Position numbers and translations under genes: made by a program
In this document: positions 1 to 9,157 of the stretch, in pieces
Numbering within the stretch: the first letter of the stretch is position 1
Layout: each line of letters starts with the position of its first letter
Assembly (NCBI GenBank): GCA_023300185.1
Contig: CP097092.1
Coordinates: forward strand, 62,001-126,000
Reading direction: 5' to 3'
Origin: Lancefieldella parvula
GTDB taxonomy: Bacteria; Actinomycetota; Coriobacteriia; Coriobacteriales; Atopobiaceae
DNA length: 64,000 nucleotides
The notes under the pieces: generated by a model
The model's input: only the letters and a program-made list of their open reading frames with translations
The model's database searches: none
Told to the model about the DNA's origin: nothing

Positions 1-2
1 GC

Positions 3-830
3 GAGGATAAGGTCCAGAAGAAGTTCACCACCAAACAGATTTCCACCAAGTCCGCGACGCCTTTTGTTGCTCTGATTAGAAAAGAGATTCAGACCATCAC
101 AGGTTACCCAGCAGTCTTTATAAACATGCTTTTTGGCTGCTTGCTGATGGTTATTCTCGCCTTTATTTCCATGTTCTTTAGCACGTCGTCTATCGTGGCC
201 TACTTTGTTCCTGCGTCCGAGGTTCCGCGCTATCTACCTTTGGCAAGAACCATCTTTGGCATGATAACCACCTGGTTTGGCACCTCGATGTTCTGCGCTG
301 CCAACTCCGCTGCTATTTCGTACTCGCTGGAAGGCCGCTCAAACTGGCTGATGGCAACTATGCCTGTATCTTCAAAGCAGATTTTTGGCGCAAAGATTGC
401 CGTGAACATGCTTTACGTGCTCATTTTCAGCGTTGTGACTCAGATTTTCTTCCTAATTCCTGGTCACATCACCATTGAAACGGCCCTGAGAAACGTCATT
501 CTGCCACTCTGCATTGTGTTCCTGGTGTCTAACGTTGGCCTGGCCATTGATATTCGTCGACCAAACTTTGACTGGACTTCTGTCATCGATATCACCAAGA
601 GAAGCCTTTCGGTCACCGTATCTTCTCTTGCGGGCACGCTGGGCTCCATGTTTGTCATCGGTGGAACGTTCATGATGATGATCGCTCCAGTTATCGACTC
701 ATTTAGCTCGTCAACGGGCGTGGTTAACGAGACGCTGCCAAACATTATCTTTGTTACGCTGTCGCTGGTGAACGCAATTATCGGCTACCTGATCTTTAAC
801 AACACCGTTCACCGAGGAGTTAGAATCTAA
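3..830 (+). CDS. ABC-2-like exporter permease, C-terminal part (partial)
   Basis: The reading frame is open from base 3, so the start lies upstream of the window and about 275 residues are visible. The first 40 residues are polar and Lys-rich. They are followed by at least five hydrophobic segments typical of a membrane permease (visible from the Met codon at 126 onward), with a short polar loop carrying Glu-Gly-Arg-Ser between segments two and three. This resembles the permease part of large ABC-2-like exporters. No ATPase motif is visible in this part, so the partner ATPase is presumably upstream. The substrate cannot be inferred. A rho-independent terminator follows 90 bases after the stop, so this is the last gene of its operon. 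Confidence 0.6.
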   Translation, partial: EDKVQKKFTTKQISTKSATPFVALIRKEIQTITGYPAVFINMLFGCLLMVILAFISMFFSTSSIVAYFVPASEVPRYLPLARTIFGMITTWFGTSMFCAANSAAISYSLEGRSNWLMATMPVSSKQIFGAKIAVNMLYVLIFSVVTQIFFLIPGHITIETALRNVILPLCIVFLVSNVGLAIDIRRPNFDWTSVIDITKRSLSVTVSSLAGTLGSMFVIGGTFMMMIAPVIDSFSSSTGVVNETLPNIIFVTLSLVNAIIGYLIFNNTVHRGVRI

Positions 831-918
831 CTTTTGTGATGCATGCGGGTGGCGTTCTACAATTTCACGTCATTTACCTGCGGCAACATCACAAATTCTT
901 CTGCCGAGAAGAAACTTT

Positions 919-966
919 GAGGCACCCACCACATGTCGTTTATCGAATGGTGGGTGTCTCTTTTTG
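919..966 (+). terminator. rho-independent terminator
   Basis: The arms gaggcacccacca (919-931) and tggtgggtgtctc (948-960) pair with one G-U wobble and are followed by a T run. It closes the upstream ABC exporter operon. Confidence 0.8.
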
Positions 967-1104
967 CGCTTTGCGGTACGGTAGGGTGGCTAGAGGTTTT
1001 CTTGTTCGGTAAGTAGCAGGAAGGGCCGAAGCATATCGCGCTAGACTCGGGCGCGTACTATCGGCTGACCTTCTCGGCTGCTTGCCGCAGTCAGAGGAGG
1101 CATC

Positions 1105-3180
1105 ATGGCCGAAAAAAATGTTTCTAAGGTAAAGAATGTGGTCCTGGTGGGCCAAGGTGGCGTGGGCAAAACCATGCTTGCCGAGGCAATGCTGCATCTG
1201 ACGGGTGCAACCACTCGTTTAGGCGGCCACGCAGGCACAAAGCCCACGCTTGATTACGATTCACAAGAGTCAGAGCGCGGATTCTCTATCTCTACTACTA
1301 TCGCACCAATTACCTGGGAAAATACACGCATTAACGTGCTTGATGCGCCGTGCTATCCTGACTTTGTAGGCGACGCCTATTCGGCAATGAGCGCTGTCGA
1401 GACTGCGCTGTTTGTCGTTGATGCAGCTAGTGGACCTGGCACTATTACCACCAGGCTTTGGTTTGCCGCTGAGGATCTGTCTCTCTGCCGCGCACTGTTT
1501 ATCAACCGCCTGGATCGCCCTGATGCAGATTACGAGACTGCAATGGCTATGCTCCAGGATCGTTTTGGCTCCTCGCTTGGTGCAGTGACCATTCCAATGG
1601 GTTCTGGCGAGGCGTTCTCCGGCATCATTGACGTTGTTCATCAGAAGGCTCGTAAGCTGGTAGATGGCAAGCCTGAGGTCACTGATATTCCTGCCGAGTT
1701 CCAAGCAGAGGCAGAGGCTGCTCGCGCTGCCCTGACCGAGCTGGTTGTTGAGGCCGACGATGAGCTGATGATGCGCTACCTTGAGGGCGGAGAAATTACG
1801 CAGGAAGAGCTTGAAGGCCTGCTGGGTAAGGCCCTTATGGAGCGCATTTTTGTTCCTGTCTTCTCCGGTTCTTGCGTCCGTGAAGAGGGCGTTATCTCCT
1901 TGCTTGACGCCGTTGATGGCTGGTTCCCAACTATGTCCGACTTTGGCCGTATTCCGCTGGTAAACGGCGAGCAGCTTGACATTTCACCTGATGACGAGCG
2001 CCCTGTTGCGTTTGCCTTCAAGTCGCTGCAGGATCCACAGAACGGTAAGCTTACCTTTGTAAAGGTGCTTGCAGGTACTGTTTCTGCAGGTTCCGAGCTT
2101 ATCAACGCTCGCACACGCAAGCCCGAGCGCCTTTCTCACCTGTATCGCATGTGCGGCAAAGAAACAACTGACGTCAACACTGCTGCAGCCGGCGACATCG
2201 TAGTAGTTCCAAAGCTCGAGGCCATGACGGGCGACACGCTCTCCGTTACCGGTAAGGTTGAGGCTGCCGCGTTTAGGTTCCCCAACTCCCTATACCGCAC
2301 GGCTATTGAGCCTGATGAGCGCGGTACCGAGGGCAAGCTCTTCGCGTTCCTGGAGAAGGCCGCCGACGCTGATCCAACCCTTAAGGTTGAGCGTGACGAG
2401 GACACCGGCCAGACTATTGTTTCTGCAATCGGCGAGGCACAAGTAGCCGTTCTTCTCGAGCGTCTTGAGCAGCGAGCCGGCGTTTCCGCACATAAAGTTG
2501 CGCTTCGCATCCCATATCGCGAGACAATCCGTCGAGTTGCAAGTGCTCAGGGTAGGCATAAGAAGCAGACCGGCGGCTCCGGTCAGTATGGTGACTGCTG
2601 GCTGCGCATTGAGCCAAACCCAGATGCAGGCTACGAGTTTGTAGACGAAATCGTAGGCGGCCACATTCCACGCGGCTTCATCCCCGCTATTGATAAGGGT
2701 GTCCAGGAGACCATGCGTGAAGGTGTTTTGGCTGGTTATCCTATGATTGACGTTAAAGTTGCGGTTTACGAGGGTTCTTACCACCCCGTTGACTCCAACG
2801 AGATGGCTTTCAAGACGGCTGCTCGTATTGGTTTCCAGAAGGCTGTTGACCAGGCAGAACCCGTTCTCTTGGAGCCTATGGCTCACCTGGAGATCACCGT
2901 TCCAGACAGCTACGCAGGTTCCGTCATGGGTGACGTCTCCGCTTCCCGCGGTCGCGTTGAGGGAATGTCTTCCGGCACCGGTGTTTCCGCTGGTGAAACT
3001 ACCATTAAGGCAACGATTCCATACGCTGAGGTTACCGATTACGCTACAAGACTGAGGTCCCTCTCGCGCGGAACGGGCGAATATACCGTTGAGCTGGCAG
3101 GATACGAGCAGGTTCCGCACGACATCCAGGCTCGTCTTGCTGCCGAGTACGCCGAGCGTCGCGCCGCCGGCGAGCGCTAA
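1105..3180 (+). CDS. elongation factor G-like GTPase
   Basis: This 691-residue protein has the EF-G domain plan: GTPase domain (about 1-270), beta-barrel domain II (about 290-380), then domains III-V ending near 670. The P-loop is GQGGVGKT (residues 16-23) instead of the GHVDAGKT form of true EF-G. The G3 region reads DAPCYPDF rather than DTPGHVDF, and G4 is NRLDRP. These changes and the absence of rpsL/rpsG/tuf neighbours identify the EF-G-like paralogue (EF-G2 type) common in Actinobacteria and Firmicutes, not the housekeeping fusA. Its exact role is not established: a ribosome-associated GTPase in recycling or stress is possible. An AGAGGAGG Shine-Dalgarno precedes the ATG. The gene appears monocistronic, with its own terminator. 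Confidence 0.9.
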   Translation: MAEKNVSKVKNVVLVGQGGVGKTMLAEAMLHLTGATTRLGGHAGTKPTLDYDSQESERGFSISTTIAPITWENTRINVLDAPCYPDFVGDAYSAMSAVETALFVVDAASGPGTITTRLWFAAEDLSLCRALFINRLDRPDADYETAMAMLQDRFGSSLGAVTIPMGSGEAFSGIIDVVHQKARKLVDGKPEVTDIPAEFQAEAEAARAALTELVVEADDELMMRYLEGGEITQEELEGLLGKALMERIFVPVFSGSCVREEGVISLLDAVDGWFPTMSDFGRIPLVNGEQLDISPDDERPVAFAFKSLQDPQNGKLTFVKVLAGTVSAGSELINARTRKPERLSHLYRMCGKETTDVNTAAAGDIVVVPKLEAMTGDTLSVTGKVEAAAFRFPNSLYRTAIEPDERGTEGKLFAFLEKAADADPTLKVERDEDTGQTIVSAIGEAQVAVLLERLEQRAGVSAHKVALRIPYRETIRRVASAQGRHKKQTGGSGQYGDCWLRIEPNPDAGYEFVDEIVGGHIPRGFIPAIDKGVQETMREGVLAGYPMIDVKVAVYEGSYHPVDSNEMAFKTAARIGFQKAVDQAEPVLLEPMAHLEITVPDSYAGSVMGDVSASRGRVEGMSSGTGVSAGETTIKATIPYAEVTDYATRLRSLSRGTGEYTVELAGYEQVPHDIQARLAAEYAERRAAGER

Positions 3181-3256
3181 CCCGCTGGTAGACGTACTCT
3201 GCGAGTACGGCAGGCGCCGCGAACGCGAAACCACAGGTAGGTGAAGCGCTTCAAGC

Positions 3257-3292
3257 AAGAACCCTCGCATCTTTCAGGTGCGAGGGTTCTTT
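3257..3292 (+). terminator. rho-independent terminator after EF-G-like gene
   Basis: A perfect stem pairs aagaaccctcgca with tgcgagggttctt around a short loop and ends in a T run. Confidence 0.85.
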
Positions 3293-3300
3293 TACGCTGG

Positions 3301-3660
3301 TGCAATGCGTCTAGCGTTGGTTTTTTAGGTTTTGCGCACAAATAGTGATGCTTTTTGTTTCTTACTGAAGAATCGTCTAGCTCTTAAACAAGATAACTGG
3401 GCATTAATCGGATAGCTAGACCGCATTCTACCTGATATGCATTTCTATGCATAAACTTTATCTAATATGCTGAAAAATGAATAGCAAGATATAAAAGATT
3501 AAACTATAGGTAAATTCCGCACCTAAGGAACACACCTATGTCGGATATTCTGCTCAATTACGGGCATATTGCACATCTAATGACGATATTCTGCACATTT
3601 CAGGCGTTTTAAGCGTCATGTATACGTCTTTTTGACAGATTATCCGACATAGGTGTGTTC
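3301..3660. repeat. dispersed palindromic element, family A, copy 1
   Basis: This gene-free stretch is repeated at 43340-43680, with conserved blocks throughout. Its distal part is bounded by a perfect 20-bp inverted repeat (3528-3547 against 3641-3660, starting gaacacacctatg). Inside are a near-repeat of gatattctgc (3544-3553 and about 3583-3592) and a smaller atgacg/cgtcat hairpin. No ORF of note and no transposase are visible. It could be a MITE-like element, a structured RNA or a protein-binding palindrome. The rest of the gap (3661-3892) holds the dxs upstream region, in which I see no clear promoter. Confidence 0.75.
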
Positions 3661-3892
3661 AGCCATCTTCAACCATCGTCAACCATCATCAAAACAGTAT
3701 AAGCAACTAATGATGTTGCCCGTACGGTATGGTTGATCGTGGGCGTAAGCTTTCAGCACTCATTTGCTCATGTGGCTTATTTTCTTGCCTGTCGGTATTG
3801 CGCAGCGGCTATCTGGGTACGTATTTCAGACGAACAGCGTTGAGATGCCGATGTTATTCGTGATAGTAGCTTAAATCCAAGAAAGGCCGCAC

Positions 3893-5651
3893 ATGTACCT
3901 AGAGAATATCAATGGACCGGAAGACGTAAAGAAGCTGGATGCGGAGGCTCGCGCGGCGCTTGCGCAGGAGATTCGCGACAATCTGCTGGTCATGGAGTCA
4001 AAGCACGGCGGCCACTTTGGTCCAAACTTTGGCATCGTCGAGGCAACAATCGCGCTCCACACGGTGTTTAACTCACCCGTTGACCATATCGTTTACGACG
4101 TCTCGCACCAGACGTATCCGCACAAGATGCTCACTGGGCGCAAGCAGGCATACATGGATCCCGCGCTTTACGACTCGGTGTCTCCTTACACTGATCCCGC
4201 CGAGACTCCGCACGACCTCTTCAAGATCGGCCACACCTCCACGTCCATCAGCTTGGCGCTTGGCCTGGCAAAAGCTCGCGACATCATGGGCGGCAAGGAG
4301 AACATCATCGCAGTTATCGGCGACGGCTCCATGTCCGGCGGCGAGGCGCTTGAGGGTTTGAACGTTGCCGGCGAGCTGAACAGCAACTTTATCATCGTCT
4401 TCAATGACAATCAGATGTCCATCGCCGAGAACCACGGTGGCATGTACGACCAGTTCGCTGAGCTGCGTCGCACTAACGGAGCTGCCGAGAATAACCTCTT
4501 TAAATCGATGGGTCTGGACTACCTGTATGTCAATGACGGCAACGACATCGAGGCTCTTATCGCCGCGTTTGAGCAGGTAAAAGACTCGACCCATCCGGTC
4601 GTGGTTCACATCAATACGCTCAAGGGTAAAGGCTACGCTCCCGCGGAGGCAAACAAGGAGAAGTGGCACTGGCACATGCCGTTTGACATCCAGACTGGTC
4701 AGAGCCCTGCATCCGGTTCTTCCGAGTCGTATGCCAGCATCTTCGCAGAGTATGCGCTCAAGCGCGCAAAGACTGACCCGAAGTTCCTGGTGCTCATGTC
4801 GGCTGTTCCTGGTCTTCTCGGCCTTACGCAGGAACGCCGAGAAGAGCTGGGAAAGCACTACCTTGACGTGGGCATTGCCGAGGAAACCGCAGTTGCAATG
4901 GCTTCCGGCGCAGCTCACGCCGGCGCGCACGTAGTTTGGGGCTCAAGCGCAACCTTCATCCAGCGCACCTACGACCAGCTAACTCAGGACCTGGCGCTCA
5001 ACCAGAATCCTGCGGTTATCGTGGGATCCGGCTCCATTAGGGGTTTGATGGCCGCCACCCACCAGGGCCTCAGCAGCATTTCCATGATCGCAAACATTCC
5101 TAACATGGTGTACCTCGCGCCGTCCAACGCCGAGGAGTACATCGCCATGCTCGACTGGGCACTTGACCAGGACAAACACCCTGTCTACATCGCAATTCCT
5201 TCCGGTCCCGTGGTCCACGCCGAGGGCTCCGTCCGCACAAACTTCGACGCCCTCAACACCTACGAGGTCACGCGCAAGGGCTCCAAGGTGGCCGTTCTTG
5301 CCCTGGGCGATTTCTACGACCTTGGCGAGAAAACCGTTGAGGCCCTCAGTTCTACCTCTGGGAATTGAAGCCACGCTGGTCAAGCCATACTTTGCCTCTG
5401 GTGTTGATCAGAATCTGCTCGACAACCTGGTAAAAGACCACGACGTCATCGTGACCATTGAGGACGGCATTATCGAAGGCGGTTGGGGACAGAATATCGC
5501 TAGCTACCTGGGAACTTCTTCCGCACGCGTACTGAACTACGGCGTCAAGAAGGCTTTCTACGACCGCGTCAACATCGCAGATCTTATGCGAGAGAGTCAT
5601 CTGGAGCCTGAGCTTATTGCCGCAGACGTCAAGCAGGTACTGGGCCTGTAG
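3893..5651 (+). pseudogene. dxs: 1-deoxy-D-xylulose-5-phosphate synthase, frameshifted
   Basis: DXS condenses pyruvate and glyceraldehyde 3-phosphate in a thiamine-diphosphate reaction, the first step of the MEP isoprenoid pathway. The product contains the DXS motif DVSHQTYPHKMLTGR (near residue 63), GHTSTS, and the ThDP-Mg site GDGSMSGGEAL followed about 25 residues later by FNDNQMS. The frame ends early at 5368, but the transketolase C-terminal domain continues in the next frame (LGIEATLVKPYFASGVDQ onward) to 5651. One base has therefore been gained or lost between about 5341 and 5360. The repaired protein would be about 585 residues, slightly short for DXS. The clean homology on both sides makes a sequence error likelier than decay. 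It is a single gene with its own terminator. Confidence 0.85.
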
Positions 5652-5754
5652 GTGGTGCGTCGCTGCTGTCTCGGCGCGAGCCGCGCCCGCGCTGCGGCTT
5701 TGTCGTTGCGGCATCGTCCGCACTTCTCGCCATCACATCAAAACTGCAACAAAA

Positions 5755-5784
5755 AAGAGGGGCCGCATCTGCGGTCCCTCTTCT
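5755..5784. terminator. bidirectional terminator between dxs and gldA
   Basis: Arms gagggGccgc and gcggTccctc are flanked by A6 on the left and a T-rich stretch on the right, so it can serve both convergent genes. Confidence 0.8.
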
Positions 5785-5880
5785 GTTTCAAGCGAATGTG
5801 CTGTTGCGGTGCGCTATTGCGACCTGCCGCTCGGATATACCTTGCGATGCGCCGTCGCAGCGCGACGTGCAGCTAAAACC

Positions 5881-6975
5881 TTAAGCCTTAAGAGCACGGC
5901 CCATTGCGTCAGCCTGAACGATAGCTGCATAGAGCTCGTCAGGAGTGACGTCGCCAGCGAGGTTGTGGATGGTCTCGCCAGGAACGCAAGCAGCCTCAGC
6001 GATCTTCTTGATCTGCTCGTCAGTGGTGATGCCAACCTCCTCGAGGGTAGTTGGAAGACCAACCTCAAGGCAGAAGTCCTGGACCTCGTCGAACTCCTCC
6101 TGAGGAACACCCTCAAGAACAAGCTGGACCAGGGTACCAAAAGCAACGCAGTTGCCGTGAGGTGCGCTGTGGCCACCAAGAGAGGTGAGGCCGTTGTAGA
6201 AGGAGTGAGCTGCTGCGCAGTTAACGTTGTCAGCGCCGACACCACTCATGTAGACGGTAGCCTCGCAGATAGCCTCAAGAGCTGGGGTTACAACGTTGTT
6301 CTCGCAAGCCTTAATTGCCTGTGAACCGTAATCGCGAAGAGTGAGGTAGCACTCCTTAGCAATTGCCATACCAACGCGGGTGATGCCGGTTCCCTCGAGG
6401 GAAGGAGACTCGGTGCGGATGGATGCGCGGCCCTCAAAGTAGGTGCCCAGTGCGTCGCCCATGCCTGCTACCAGGAAGGAAACAGGTGCGTTAGCGATGA
6501 TCTGGGTGTCGACCATAACTGCATCTGGGTTCTGTGGGTAGAAGAGGTACTTGTCAAAGGAACCGTCATCGTTGTAAATAACGGAGAGGCCGGTGCATGG
6601 AGCGTCGGTAGCTGCAACGGTAGGAAGAATAACGATGCGCTTACCAGCGTAATATGCGGTTGCCTTTGCGGTGTCAACAGCGCTGCCGCCGCCGATAGCG
6701 ACGACTACGTCGATGTTGTCCTCCTCGACGATAGCCTTCATGCGGTTAATCTCGCCGTTGGAAGAGATGCCGCCGAAGACCTCGTAGCGACGGTAATAGT
6801 CGCCCTTGCCCTCGAAGCTCTGCTCGATCATGTCGTGGGTTGCTTTGTAGCCGCTGTTAGAGCAAACAAACAGGAAGCGCTTTCCCATGTAGCCCATCTC
6901 TTTCTCGAACTCGAGACAAGCATTTTTGCCCTGAACATACTTCAGTGGCTCACGCATTGCGCGTAGCATTTTCAT
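5881..6975 (-). CDS. gldA: glycerol dehydrogenase (iron-containing ADH family)
   Basis: It oxidises glycerol to dihydroxyacetone with NAD+. The 364-residue product has the NAD-binding GGGSAVDTAKA motif (near residue 95), the PTVAATDAPCTGLSV segment, and metal ligands typical of GldA: the Asp of GMGDALGTYFE and the His residues of AAHSFYNGL and GGHSAPHG. The start is set at 6975, where ATG follows a strong GGAGAGGGG Shine-Dalgarno; the frame stays open 24 codons further upstream without a better site. It is divergent from the flavodiiron gene, and the shared intergenic region carries three regularly spaced repeats (7055-7116), so it is probably regulated at transcription. Confidence 0.92.
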   Translation of the reverse strand: MKMLRAMREPLKYVQGKNACLEFEKEMGYMGKRFLFVCSNSGYKATHDMIEQSFEGKGDYYRRYEVFGGISSNGEINRMKAIVEEDNIDVVVAIGGGSAVDTAKATAYYAGKRIVILPTVAATDAPCTGLSVIYNDDGSFDKYLFYPQNPDAVMVDTQIIANAPVSFLVAGMGDALGTYFEGRASIRTESPSLEGTGITRVGMAIAKECYLTLRDYGSQAIKACENNVVTPALEAICEATVYMSGVGADNVNCAAAHSFYNGLTSLGGHSAPHGNCVAFGTLVQLVLEGVPQEEFDEVQDFCLEVGLPTTLEEVGITTDEQIKKIAEAACVPGETIHNLAGDVTPDELYAAIVQADAMGRALKA

Positions 6976-7054
6976 AGGTTCCCCTCTCCGGATACGTTTT
7001 AGACCTATGTAATTTATGGTAGCACTGTCAAAAGAACATAACAGCAAGGAAAAT

Positions 7055-7116
7055 ATTTAGATTCGGACAAAGTGAAAATCTAGATTCCAGCACAGAAAAA
7101 ATTTAGATTCGGACAA
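7055..7116. promoter_or_regulatory. three direct repeats with 23-bp period between gldA and the flavodiiron gene
   Basis: The decamer atttagattc occurs at 7055, as atctagattc at 7078, and as atttagattc at 7101. The start-to-start distance is exactly 23 bp both times. The outer two copies extend to atttagattcggacaa. The array lies in the divergent promoter region and looks like an operator for an unidentified regulator. Confidence 0.65.
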
Positions 7117-7208
7117 CTTCTGGAAAGTTTACGTGAACATACATTCACTAGCCGTCAAATGATATTCTTGTAGTGTCAAATTTTCGCACTGTGGTCTTTG
7201 GAGGACAC

Positions 7209-8411
7209 ATGCTTAGTTCTGTCGAAATCAAACCCGATGTCTACTTTGTAGGCGCCCTGGATTGGAACGCTCGCGAGTTCCACGGCTACACCACTGAGCA
7301 GGGCATCACCTACAATGCATACCTTATCCTGGACGAGAAGGTCACGCTCATTGACACCGTCAAGCGCCCATTCTCCGAGGAGCTGGTCGAGCGCATTAAG
7401 AGCATCATCGATCCAGCAAAGATTGACGTTCTGATCTGCAACCACATTGAGATGGACCACTCCGGCAGTGTTCCTCGCATTCTGGAGCTCGCGCCAAACG
7501 CCGAGGTCTACGCAAGCGCACCTCAGGGCGTTAAGGAGCTCAAGGCTTTCTATGGCGAGAATATCAACGTCAACGGCGTAAAGACGGGCGATACGCTCAA
7601 CATTGGTAAACGCACCCTGACCTTTGTGCAGACGCCAATGGTCCACTGGCCAGACAACATGGTCACGTATTCCGAGTACGACAAGATCCTCTTCTCCAAC
7701 GATGCATTTGGTCAGCACTACGCTTCAACCACTCGCTTTGAGGACGAGTCCGACTACTGCGAGGTTATGAAGCAGGCTCGCAAGTACTATGCAAACATCG
7801 TTCTCCCTTACGGTCGTCAGGCAGACTCAGCTGTTACTGCAGTTAAGGGCATTGGTCTGGAGAACATCGATATTATCGCCCCAGCTCACGGCGTTGCATG
7901 GCGCTCCCACATTGCCGACATCATCTCCAAGTACGAGGAGTGGACTACCGGCAAGCTTGAGGAGAAGGCCCTGGTTGTGTACGACTCCATGTGGGGTTCA
8001 ACCGACAAGATGGCCCACGCTCTCCTGGACGGTTTCTTGGCTGAAGGCATTCCTGCCCAGCTCATCGACCTCAAGGAGACTCACATCTCCAACGTCATGT
8101 ACCACTTCCTGGATTCCAAGTATGTCTGCGTTGGCTCGCCTACGCTGAACTCCAAGTTCTTGCCAAACGTCTCTGCATTCCTGACCTATATGAGCGGTTT
8201 GTCTCCAAAGAACGACCACCGCATTGGTTTTGCGTTTGGCTCTTACGGCTGGGCTCCACTTGGACCAAAGATGGTCCAGGCCGAGCTTGAGGCAGCAGAG
8301 TTCACTATGCCACTGCCTGTTCACGCTATCGGTTGGCTTCCTTCTGACGAGGACCTGGATGCCGTTCGTGCGCAGGTCAAGGACCTGGTCGAGGCTGGCA
8401 AGCAGCTCTAA
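7209..8411 (+). CDS. flavodiiron protein (A-type flavoprotein, O2/NO reductase)
   Basis: The 400-residue protein has an N-terminal metallo-beta-lactamase-like domain with the di-iron motif HIEMDHSG (near residue 80), later His/Asp ligands (SNDAFGQH, APAHG), and a C-terminal flavodoxin domain starting at VVYDSMWGSTDKMA (near residue 258). Flavodiiron proteins reduce O2 to water or NO to N2O using electrons from rubredoxin or NAD(P)H oxidoreductases, protecting anaerobes in the cytoplasm. I chose the ATG at 7209 because TTTGGAGG lies just before it; an in-frame GTG at 7173 has no such site. No rubredoxin domain is fused. It shares a repeat-bearing regulatory region with gldA and ends at a strong terminator. 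Confidence 0.92.
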   Translation: MLSSVEIKPDVYFVGALDWNAREFHGYTTEQGITYNAYLILDEKVTLIDTVKRPFSEELVERIKSIIDPAKIDVLICNHIEMDHSGSVPRILELAPNAEVYASAPQGVKELKAFYGENINVNGVKTGDTLNIGKRTLTFVQTPMVHWPDNMVTYSEYDKILFSNDAFGQHYASTTRFEDESDYCEVMKQARKYYANIVLPYGRQADSAVTAVKGIGLENIDIIAPAHGVAWRSHIADIISKYEEWTTGKLEEKALVVYDSMWGSTDKMAHALLDGFLAEGIPAQLIDLKETHISNVMYHFLDSKYVCVGSPTLNSKFLPNVSAFLTYMSGLSPKNDHRIGFAFGSYGWAPLGPKMVQAELEAAEFTMPLPVHAIGWLPSDEDLDAVRAQVKDLVEAGKQL

Positions 8412-8431
8412 TCTAGCAGGTATATTGAGCA

Positions 8432-8467
8432 AGACCCCCACATTCATGCTGAATGTGGGGGTCTTTT
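8432..8467 (+). terminator. rho-independent terminator after flavodiiron gene
   Basis: A perfect 15-bp stem agacccccacattca/tgaatgtgggggtct is followed by TTTT. Confidence 0.9.
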
Positions 8468-8652
8468 GCTGTACAGGGGGAGCAGAATAGACAAGCGGGA
8501 AAGAGCGCACATCGTTGCAGGTCAATTAGTGGGTAAGTGACGGCTAGAGGTTAGCAAACCTGAAAATACTGAGATTCAGCAGGTTAACCTTGGAGTGGTA
8601 ACTCCGCTACATCCTAAAAAGTGCCCTAAGATGGTCCGAATGACGCTAAAGT

Positions 8653-8800
8653 GGTAAAAAATCCGTTTAGTTGGGGAATACAGGTTTCTGTATATAGCGT
8701 TTGCCCTGATAAAAATTTTCAGCGCGGTAAAAAATCGTCTTAGTTGGGGTTATTTTGGCAAATTTTTAATTTTCAACCCCAACTAAACGCATTTTTTACC
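8653..8800. repeat. palindromic repeat family B (three copies of a 24-26-bp unit)
   Basis: Units at 8653-8676 and 8726-8750 are direct copies of a ggtaaaaaat...ttagttgggg sequence. The unit at 8775-8800 is the same sequence inverted, so the last two can form a long hairpin with a 24-nt loop. The unit is intergenic and unlike families A and C. An additional ggcacataatt next to it (8808) recalls the core of family C near 32.6 kb. Confidence 0.7.
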
Positions 8801-9157
8801 GTTTTGGGCACATAATTTTAGGCGTAAAAGTTACGTATTCATGTGGATGAATTATTAAGGCAAGTTATTCAAAATTTTGCATCAAATATTGAGAACTGCT
8901 TGTTAACCAGAACCGACAGCTGTTTGTTAGCCAAATCCACGGAGAAAACAGCGATCGGTGCCATCAAAATAGTATCGTTGCACCTGTCGCGCAGCCACTG
9001 CACAACCACATATTCAACCGGCGCCATCACGCTGCCGCTTCCGACACCGTCAGTCTCCCAGCGTTTCATGGCGAGACTGTGTCAAATTCCTGAAGACTAC
9101 AAGGTAGAGCGCGTTAGAGTACAATAGTCTGTACAAAAAGTAACTTCGAAGAGGTAG
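8801..9157. other. gene-free stretch before the CNNM-family gene
   Basis: No convincing gene is visible. A 66-codon minus-strand frame (8869-9069) reads as a plausible globular fragment but has no ribosome binding site and no recognisable family, so it may be a gene remnant. Confidence 0.4.

Noticed and set aside
2290..3270. 326-codon frame antisense to the EF-G-like gene
   Set aside because: It is a shadow of a conserved gene; its composition and lack of family features do not support coding.
5341..5651. Programmed ribosomal frameshift in dxs
   Set aside because: No slippery heptamer or following structure is seen at the junction, and ten similar breaks in unrelated genes make a sequence error the simpler reason.
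8843..9127. 94-codon plus-strand open frame before the CNNM gene
   Set aside because: It has no Shine-Dalgarno, atypical composition and overlaps an equally weak minus-strand frame; not called as a gene.
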